DNA of 64,000 nucleotides from Prostheceraeus crozeri (Eukaryota > Platyhelminthes > Polycladida > Euryleptidae): positions 806,001 to 870,000 of the forward strand of contig CAJQUW010007530.1 in the NCBI GenBank assembly GCA_907163375.1, written 5' to 3'. A model generated the notes under the pieces. The model worked only from the letters and a program-made list of their open reading frames with translations, was not told the DNA's origin and did not search any database. The position numbers and the translations under genes were made by a program. Of the stretch, positions 56,673-64,000 are shown one piece after another; positions within the stretch are counted from its first letter, which is position 1; every line of letters begins with the position of its first letter.

Positions 56673-59600
56673 AATACCATCAAAGTCAAATCGCATTTCA
56701 TGGTCAGGATATCTCTCTCACATAATTATGTTGTTAGAAGTAGAAATCTTGTTGTCTGGAAATTACTGTGATATCGCTAATCCATTATTGACCCAAAAAA
56801 TATTGAGAGATGTTAAATTGCAGTCCTTTATTACCATGGAAACAAGCAGCAGCCCATGTATCTGAAATGATGAATAGGATCGAGTTTTCCGGTTATTCTC
56901 AAAAATTCAGAGTATAATTGATTCAATATGCATTAAAAGCATATGACGACATAGTAAAGAAAGACAAGTTAGGTAGTCAACCAACGCATAGACCAAGAAG
57001 CTGTAGAAGACATGAAAGAATGAAGAATAAACAAAATAAAGTCAAAATGGTTCAGAAAAGGGAACGTTGATTCAGTATTTTTTGTATCATCATCACCTAA
57101 CTCCGAATTAAGAAAAATCACTGTGTCATTGTGCAAAAACATCATGGCGCAAAAACTACATAATTATGTGAGAGAGATTAACCATGAAATACGATTTTAC
57201 TTTGATGTTATTGTCACACCTTTTAATTTATCTTTGCAAATGATACAACTGAAGCGGCGGGCAGCGAGACCGGCGGAATAATTATTCTGTGTAAATAACT
57301 TGTGATTATTTTTCATATTCCGTTTGAATCGTACGTCGAATTGTTCTTTAGATACATGTATAATATGATAAATTCAGTGATATGATTTCCGAACAATTCT
57401 TTGAGAAAATTATTTATTTAACACGTAATTTTAAAATGGAGGCTATGTAAGAATTAAGTTAGCTAGTTTTGAATTAGTTCTGATGAAAAGAGAGAGTTTA
57501 GTAGTGATAAATTATATAAAGATATAGACCATGTCAATAAATTTTGCCATACATAAGAATAGACAAAACAATGATTTGAAATATTTACCATTTTAAATAA
57601 TTATCGAGTGTTACAAACATTCCTATTAGGATGGTTGTACTTGTGTAATTACATACGCATAATTGCATAAATGTGTCTTTGTCTATGCACATTGAAATAC
57701 ATCACACAGTGTCCATACCTTAATATATACAAAAGACATGCTTGAATAATAAAGTATGCCTACTGCTTGTACATCAGTTATAACATACATACGTAAATCT
57801 TGAATAAACAAGTGATTATGTAGACGAGTGTGATGCCTACATTTTTTGCTGTTTATATTTACCTTATTGTAGGGAAGCAGTTGAAAAAGAAAATACACAC
57901 GAATTATACATAAACTAATGATGCAGAATTACCTGGTCGACTACATCTTATTTACAAAATGACCTTAATATTCTGAAAGAAAAAATAAAAGACAAAATCA
58001 GTGAAACAAAACGGAAAGAAATTAAAATGGGAGTCCGGAATTACATATGCAGAAGTAAAGCACGGGCGTCGGCACGCTGTAAACAAAGACTCGGTCTTCC
58101 GTGAATACCTCTGTCTGCACAATTTGAAGGGATAGGCGAGAGCCAATTCTGGAAGACTGATCGAGCATTCTTGCCCCAAGTGCTGTAAACGGAAACTGCC
58201 AATGCCTCACAGTGCCACCGCAGTTCAACACACTTTGTTCTCACAATTCTCACTTATCTTTCTGTCCTCAGCCAAATCAGGGGCAGACTCTGCGGTGACT
58301 CGCGCTGACAAGAATGAGTTAGAATTTAGTGGATGAGTCACATTGAGATCTAGCGCCGCTGAACTACCAAGGTGCCATGAAGATAAGAGAATATCGGCCG
58401 GCGTTTCTGGTCATGTCCCAAGTTACCACATTAGTCCAACTGAGGTGCCAAGTGAGTCAGTTGGCATTACCTTAAGAGGCAGTCTCCCAACTCGTTGTGA
58501 ATACCTTTAATAATGTTTTTCATGTATTTTGTATTTCATAATGAGTGAATAAAAAAGAATAAGAGATTCAAAACGTTTTCATGTAGCTCAGATACGAAAT
58601 CCATATTGCGAACATTCAACAAATATACCTTCCGTATAAACGGCAGGCACATGCAGTTATATATATTATTATATCTGCTAAATTTTATTCCAGTAGTAGT
58701 AAAAGCACATTCAGTCGTTTTTACCAGTTTTGATCAGTTTTTCACATTTTTATAGCTTCTACCTGGACAGCATTTACAGGTCTTTACCATCGGTATTTAC
58801 CACCCCTGGGAAAACCATCCACCCATGATGGGAATCCATGACCATAGCATAGACAGGGAACCCTAGATGGCAAAGGTGCGCAACCTTTTACATTTTTCGG
58901 CCGCCATTTCGAAGGCCGAAAGAATGCACTTAGTATGTGCGCAAACAACTAGGTCAATAGCCAATCAATATATGTTGGAATGTTGTTGCTATATGATGTT
59001 ATATTGGAATATTGGTCAATATTCCAACACTCAAATTAGCTTTCCCTGATGAATGACGCAATGAAAATCGCATAAAGGCCTACTTTGTAAAGAATGAGTT
59101 AGCAAGTTAACACGACCGACGGTCATTTTTGACCCGAAAAGATTTTAAGCTCAACCCTTTCATGCATATTGTACTCTCTTGAGGACATTTTGACCCACAT
59201 CTTTTGGGTCAACATTGCGCATCAATGTTGACCCTATTGCGGCAGAAATTTGTAGCCAAAAGAAGAAAAGAATTTGTAGCCAGAGAGATCAATGCGCTTC
59301 TAATGGCACATTCTTTTCAAGTGCTAATAACACGTTAACCCTTTGATGCATAAATTATTTTCAAAATTAAGGTTTTTTTGTAGAATAGAGACTTGAAGCT
59401 AACGCGCGCGAACAATTCGAGCAAACTACACTTGTCCCTTTTATTTCTTTTAGCTGATGACTCTAGCCATGAGTGCACATGAATGTAACTTTCCTCAAAT
59501 ATTCTACTCATGAGTTATCGAACTGCTTGAACGCCGTCATCGCGCCTGCGGGCGCGCATTTTTCCAAGCATCATGGGCATAAAGGTGTTCGACAGTTACA

Positions 59601-59802
59601 AGGTGATGCTACTATAGAGACGATTGTTTTTTGATTGCCTTGAACTCCAGAAATATCTACAATATATAAGTAGATGTACAACATTCTTTTTCAATTACTT
59701 CTCATTGTTACGGCCTCACTTTTTTTCGGCTACAGCCGCAGGTTGCACACCCCTGCTAGATGGTGATGTTGAGCTATGCCAAGGAAGTGACATGCATGAG
59801 CT
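56673..59802. other. Unassigned
   Basis: Mostly AT-rich with no gene recognised. A more GC-rich stretch at about 58060-58480 shows no clear domain on either strand and could be an untranslated or promoter region. TTAACCCTTTGATGCAT at 59335 resembles a piggyBac end but has no partner. Confidence 0.4.
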
Positions 59803-59858
59803 TTCTTCAAGCAACGGAGGGAAAACCACGATTGACCGGTGTAGTCGTATTTAATTCA

Positions 59859-59896
59859 GCGACAAGTTTCGACCGGTGCTTCGGTCCTGTTCACGC
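59859..59896 (-). other. Degenerate hammerhead-ribozyme-like motif
   Basis: On the minus strand the order is GC, GUGAACAG, GACC, GAAGCACC, GGUC, GAAAC, UU, GUC, GC. GACC/GGUC can form stem II, followed by the invariant GAAAC and a GUC cleavage triplet with the minimal stem III typical of hammerheads reported in Penelope-like elements. The CUGANGA box, however, differs at two positions, so it is probably inactive or coincidental. Confidence 0.35.
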
Positions 59897-60087
59897 AAAC
59901 TGGCACATCAAATGCTGCCTTGATAACAATTCACAGTACATAAATGAGAGAGCTAAAACGTGACCTTCAGTTCACGTGCACTAGACATTAAAATGACCTT
60001 CCTAAAATATAAGAAGCAAATAATGACTTCTACTGACTAAAATAATAGTAATATGAAAGAATGTCTAAAAATGATACAGAAGCAAAA

Positions 60088-61455
60088 TCACTTAGAGACT
60101 AATCGTGTCCATGTGTCATCCACGACACACTTCACTCTGTTTGAGGAACCGAGCTTCTTTGTCCACCATGCCTCCTTGAATATTCTCTTCTTATACCATG
60201 ACTGCTCCCTGTCCAGTGTAGTCGCCGCCTCCCAGTCCATGGTGTGACCCGTCTTCATAACATGTGCAGCTATTTCTGAGCATTCGACATTCATGTTCCT
60301 CACCATTCTTCTGTGCTCCTTGACCCGCTGCTCCAAAGTTCTTCCAGACTCGCCAACGTATGTCCACTGGCATCCCATACACCTTATTTCGTACACAACA
60401 CCCAAATGTACTCTCCCCTCCTGACGCTTTCTTACCAATCGGTCAGCCAACCTGCAAACCGGTCTGCCAGTCACTCTCCTTCCAAGTCCACCAAGAATCT
60501 TGGATATCCTCTCGTAGACCCCTGGGTAATATGGTAACGAATACCTTGGACCTTCATGCAACTCCTCCTCCTTCCTTCCACTAGACTTCCCCATGACCAA
60601 GAGATCACTTCGCCGGTAACCTCTGCGCGTCAAATCACGTCTAATTCTTCTGCGTTCATTTTTCTTCTCCCCAACCGAACAAATCTGGTCCACCCTTCTG
60701 TCGAGAGAACCAACAACTCCGCGAAACACCGATTTCGGATGACACGAGTTTCTTTCCAAATAACTGTTACGGTGCGTGTTTGTCCTGAATACTCCGAACA
60801 CCACTCCCTCACGACTTCTCCTTATTGCAATATCTAAAAACGGCAAAACCCCATCGCTTTCTTGTTCCACCGTAAATTTAATCGAAGGTCTCAAGGAATT
60901 CAAGAAATCAAGATATTCCTGAACATCCTTTGGGTCTCCTTTGAAGCGCGCCAGTATATCGTCAATATATCTCATCCAAACATCTGGCACTCGCAGCCCC
61001 CTCAATAGCCCTTCACGTAACGCCATCTCTTCAAAATGAAACATGTAGACATTGGCCACCACAACACTGAGACTGCTTCCCATTGCTATTCCATCATTCT
61101 GTATGTAAACACCGCCTTCAAAAACAAAATAACATCTCGTGAGGCAAAACCTAACCAGCTCAACCAATTCACTCACGCGTAACTTGGACCTTTCTGCAAT
61201 ATAGGGGTCCCCAAACAATCGGTCACGTACCACCTCCAGACTCTCATCAACCGGTATGCTGGTAAACAGACTATCCACGTCGTAGCTGACCAATCGCCCA
61301 TCCACAAAATCCTCAATTTTCTGTATCCTGGTAACGACGTCAGCAGAATTCGCGACATATGAATTCCCATCCTTTCCATATGGTGCCAGAACATCGGCCA
61401 AATATCTACTGATCCCAGCGAAAAGCGTCCCGACCATGCTCACTATTGGTCTCAA
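60088..61455 (-). CDS. Penelope-like reverse transcriptase + GIY-YIG endonuclease
   Basis: 455 residues from the first Met, with the open frame reaching upstream to about 61535 (PKVHKAGNPLRPIVS, a conserved Penelope-like segment). RT motif A is VSYDVDSLFTSIP (55-67), motif B GIAMGSSLSVVVANVYM (122-138) and the catalytic box MRYIDDILARF (161-171). LPFLDIAI follows near 204. A basic linker (KKNERRRIRRDLTRRGYRR) leads to the GIY-YIG nuclease: VVYEI at 353, CMGC, TYVGES at 365, RTLEQRVKEH at 372-381, and a late glutamate near 428. The RT front (fingers) is missing, so this copy is 5'-truncated, but all catalytic motifs named are intact and no stop interrupts them. The enzyme would copy its RNA at endonuclease-nicked DNA. 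Confidence 0.9.
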   Translation of the reverse strand: MRPIVSMVGTLFAGISRYLADVLAPYGKDGNSYVANSADVVTRIQKIEDFVDGRLVSYDVDSLFTSIPVDESLEVVRDRLFGDPYIAERSKLRVSELVELVRFCLTRCYFVFEGGVYIQNDGIAMGSSLSVVVANVYMFHFEEMALREGLLRGLRVPDVWMRYIDDILARFKGDPKDVQEYLDFLNSLRPSIKFTVEQESDGVLPFLDIAIRRSREGVVFGVFRTNTHRNSYLERNSCHPKSVFRGVVGSLDRRVDQICSVGEKKNERRRIRRDLTRRGYRRSDLLVMGKSSGRKEEELHEGPRYSLPYYPGVYERISKILGGLGRRVTGRPVCRLADRLVRKRQEGRVHLGVVYEIRCMGCQWTYVGESGRTLEQRVKEHRRMVRNMNVECSEIAAHVMKTGHTMDWEAATTLDREQSWYKKRIFKEAWWTKKLGSSNRVKCVVDDTWTRLVSK

Positions 61456-61585
61456 CGGGTTGCCAGCCTTATGAACCTTCGGATTGCCAAAAATATACGG
61501 CCTCTGAAAATGCGGTCGAAACTTGTCGCTGAATTAAATACGACTACACCGGTCAATCGTGGTTTTCCCTCCGTTGCTTGAAGAA

Positions 61586-62189
61586 TATGAAAGGAACCGC
61601 GCACTGCATCTTCAGAGATGCATGAGCTTTATATGGTCTGTTTCTACACACTAAAATTTGCAGAACTTTCCACTGCAACTTGTTGTTTTGCATCGTAAAA
61701 GTCTTCAAACTATGTCAGTTCATTTGTTCAGTTCAGAATACGAAGGAAGTGATTAATTTCAATTCCTTGTGTAATGCATGCTTGACTATTCACACGATAT
61801 TATAATCAATCTAAAGTTAGCAAAGATTTAAGTGAATAGGACTGACTATACAAACAATGTCAAAGTTTGAATCACCTTGCAGCTCCAATCAGCTCAATAC
61901 AAAGAATTAACGATATTCGCTGTGGTTATGAAGAACAAAACACAACACATAAGCTCCAAAGTGCATCTATGTTCATTGCACGTCATTTTGAGACTAAGAT
62001 TTATGGAATGCAAAAGACTAGTATATGAATAACTCGCTGAGTGCTCTTTCAATTCATTCTCGAAAAGACTAACCTTTCAGTTACCTGCTTATCATAGAGC
62101 AGGTATAGTAGGTAGAGTAGTAACTCAGCATTTATTAAATCCCCAATGTGTGTACTGTTTTTATTTCATTAAATGGATATGAGTCGAGA
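61586..62189. other. Unassigned
   Basis: AT-rich sequence between the Penelope-like element and the dispersed repeat; no structure recognised. Confidence 0.45.
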
Positions 62190-62590
62190 CCCAGTACCAC
62201 CTGTGAGATATGCAAATTTCTAGACACATTTGGAGAAATTAACACGAATCTGCATGACTGATCATGATAGCAATACAGAATAAAGAACAGTATTCCACAA
62301 ATCCTCCATGTCATGTCAATTTGGAGTGGCAATGTAGTTTGTTAAATTAGCAATTAGATGGGTTATCATTACTAGAAGCTCAGCTTTATTATGATAGGAA
62401 TATTTTCTTAAGCGTGATCATATCACAAACTGCCACTGAACGAGCAAAACATCGTAATCAAGGAAACTGATCATAATTAACTTTAAAAGATGTTAATGGG
62501 TCCACATTACTATTCAGATTCAAGAAATGACGCCTTGTGAATCATAAAATCATGCCGGTGAAAATTGAATTAAAAACATGACATCTCAGC
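62190..62590 (-). repeat. Dispersed repeat related in inverted orientation to 30230-30640
   Basis: The complement of this segment aligns with 30230-30640. It shares ATTTTCTTAAGCGTGATCA and GACTGATCATGATAGCAA. It abuts the 3' side of the LINE at 62.7 kb but appears to be a separate family, since its other copy stands alone. Confidence 0.65.
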
Positions 62591-62625
62591 TAAGAAGCAC
62601 ATTGAGATTTTTTTACTGAATTTTC

Positions 62626-62665
62626 ACCCCTAGCACAGCTATGAGCCATGAACGAAGCTAGGGGT
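62626..62665. repeat. Hairpin near the LINE 3' end
   Basis: Perfect 9-bp stem ACCCCTAGC / GCTAGGGGT with a 22-base loop. On the element strand it follows the stop by about 80 bp and could be a 3' end recognition structure of the LINE. Confidence 0.55.
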
Positions 62666-62743
62666 TACTCAATGAAAAGTAACAAATTGTATTATTTTAA
62701 ATAAATAAAATAAAATTTAAAAAAAACAGATCTTCCAATCTGA

Positions 62744-63993
62744 TTAAGCTGTCCCCATCAGAAACCTGTTCGCACGCCTCTTGAAAGCATCAAGATTGTA
62801 TTGGTCAGGGAAAGTGGTCTGGGGAAGCTGATTCCAAAGCTGTACCGTGCGAACAAAAAAGCTTTTCGAGCGACTCACAGTACGTGCGCGTTCTAGGCTC
62901 ACATTATAGCATGTGAGTGCATTAGCTCTGCGTGTGCTTCTGGAGAAGATCTTAGGTTTGGGTACGCACTCATTTACTGCAGAGCTGCTTCTACCGAAAT
63001 AGTACCTGTAGAAGAGACTGAGTGAAGCAACATCCCGTCTGACAGAGGGCGGCTGCAACTTGCTAGCAAGTTTTTCACCCATGAGATTCTTGACACGTCT
63101 CTCAACCCGTTCAAGGAGGTTAAGATGCGTTTGTGTGGCGCCTGCCCACAGATGACAACAATACTCCATCAGAGGACGAATAGTGGACTTGTAAAGATAG
63201 CAGACATTCTGTGGTGGAGGATAGCTGCTGGCACGATAGAGACTACCAATGCGTTGAGCTGCCTGCTTGCTAATGGATTGGATGTGCGGTTTCCATGACA
63301 AGTCTTTCGTAACCGCCAATCCAAGGAAGGAGATGGAATCTTGTTCTCTGATCCTATTATCTGACATCTTAATGCTATGATCATCATCTCCTTTAAGTCG
63401 TGAGTGCAGAATACTCTGAGTTTTTGAAGGATTGAAGGAAACAAGCCAATTGGCGCCCCATTCAGAGACCCTGCGTAAGTCTTCATCAAGAACGTTGCAT
63501 AACTGCTGACGTTGCTGAGTGTTCTTAGCAAGTGGCTCATTGGAATTGAAGAGTGTTGTGTCATCTGCATACATCACCAATTTACTCACTAGGCAGTCTG
63601 GGAGGTCGTTGATGTACAGCAGAAAAAGAGTGGGTCCCAAAATTGACCCTTGAGGAACTCCTGCATTGACAAGCTTGGTGGAAGACTTTTGGCCATCTAA
63701 GACGACAGATATCTGCCGGTCATTAAGGAAAGAAGCAAGAAGTTTGTGGAGTTGATCAGCAACTCCATAGGACTTTAGCTTCATAAGGAGTCCCTGATGC
63801 CAGACTTAATCGAAGAATTGGAAATATCCAAGGCAACTGATCTCGTCTCACCTTGTCTGTCAAGGACACGACCCACATGTTCAGTGACATATGAAAGAAG
63901 ATCTGCAGTTGATCGAGAGTGCCTGAAGCCATACTGTTCTTCTGATAGAAGGTTCTGAGTTTCAAGGAAGTTAACAATGTGTTGGTTAATCAC
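62744..63993 (-). pseudogene. LINE reverse transcriptase, one frameshift
   Basis: The frame 63993-63781 holds the RT front (LLSEEQYGFRHSRSTADLLS, SVALDISNSSIKSG). The second frame, 63784-62744 (346 aa), continues with SYGVADQLHKLLASFLNDR, motif B (NAGVPQGSILGPTLFLLYIN), the catalytic VMYADDTTLF, SWGANWLVSFNPSKTQS-like thumb residues and FLGLAVTKDLSWKPHI. The break near 63781 falls at motif A, where the usual AFDKVWH is altered, so this copy looks defective at one place. The rest is open and probably young. Confidence 0.85.
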
Positions 63994-64000
63994 TGCTTCA

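Larger units (their letters stand above)
59803..61585 (-). mobile_element. Penelope-like element with inverted terminal repeats
   Basis: Identical 73-bp repeats in opposite orientation lie at 59803-59875 and 61513-61585, enclosing one long minus-strand frame for RT plus GIY-YIG endonuclease. Inverted partial terminal repeats and 5' truncation within RT are known features of Penelope-like elements. The left repeat continues into a hammerhead-like motif (59859-59896); the right repeat is cut before it. The identity of the repeats and the open frame indicate a young insertion. Confidence 0.88.
62626..64000 (-). mobile_element. Jockey/CR1-group LINE, cut by the window edge
   Basis: Minus-strand LINE whose 5' part lies beyond the right edge. 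The coding frame ends at 62744 with RTVQLWNQLP, DAFKRRANRFLMG, a C-terminus common in Jockey/CR1-related elements. On the element strand the 3' region has a T-rich stretch rather than a poly(A), and then the hairpin at 62626-62665. Confidence 0.75.

Noticed and set aside
56620-56865. 81-residue frame near 56.7 kb
   Set aside because: It begins in the right end of hAT copy B and runs into flanking sequence, so it is a chance frame.
58060-58480. GC-richer block as a coding exon
   Set aside because: Several frames are open on the minus strand but none has a recognisable domain or consistent splice sites.
59149-59355. piggyBac-type MITE with CCCTTTNATGCAT ends
   Set aside because: The two motif copies (about 59155 and 59339) are in the same orientation and no inverted partner next to TTAA was found.

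Overview
This is an AT-rich, intron-bearing animal nuclear genome window: a repeat-dense accessory region with one good host gene and parts of perhaps two others. Animal origin follows from spliced exons with GT...AG junctions, a THAP domain joined to C2H2 zinc fingers, and a transposon set typical of aquatic invertebrates: CR1/L2-type and RTE LINEs, Penelope-like elements with a GIY-YIG endonuclease, mariner, several hAT families and a GalEa-like Ty1/copia fossil. The palindromic octamers TAGGCCTA and TACATGTA are strongly over-represented. A protostome is my best guess, but the phylum cannot be fixed from sequence alone.

Layout. 0.7-4.4 kb: nearly complete CR1/L2-type LINE (minus strand). 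4.4-8.4 kb: no genes seen, one possible small MITE. 8.4-12.6 kb: decayed RTE LINE (plus) carrying a ~1.2 kb insert and a nearly perfect 209-bp foldback element. 13.6-19.6 kb: nest of an outer hAT-like element, a second hAT-like element inside it, and a Penelope-like element plus LINE fragments inside these. 20.4-45.0 kb: host gene on the plus strand with six phase-compatible coding exons (THAP domain, acidic region, helix-turn-helix-like segment, five C2H2 fingers; 546 aa predicted). Its introns hold a SINE, a 718-bp TA-flanked MITE, LINE debris, a mariner interrupted by a hAT that is itself interrupted by a MITE (31.2-35.1 kb), and a further hAT (41.2-42.9 kb). 45.5-47.6 kb: possible exons of a multi-helix membrane protein on the minus strand, and a short plus-strand exon resembling the start of ZC3H15/DFRP1. 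47.7-50.4 kb: copia fossil (minus). 50.4-54.4 kb: no gene seen, one foldback palindrome. 54.5-56.7 kb: second copy of the inner hAT family, without the two insertions seen in the first copy. 59.8-61.6 kb: Penelope-like element with a long RT + GIY-YIG frame between identical 73-bp inverted repeats. 62.7-64.0 kb: LINE running off the right edge (minus).

How the parts fit. The zinc-finger gene probably encodes a nuclear DNA-binding protein whose long introns tolerate transposon traffic. Most mobile-element boundaries given here rest on target-site duplications or on empty-site comparisons read directly from the sequence. No prokaryotic, plasmid or CRISPR features were seen.
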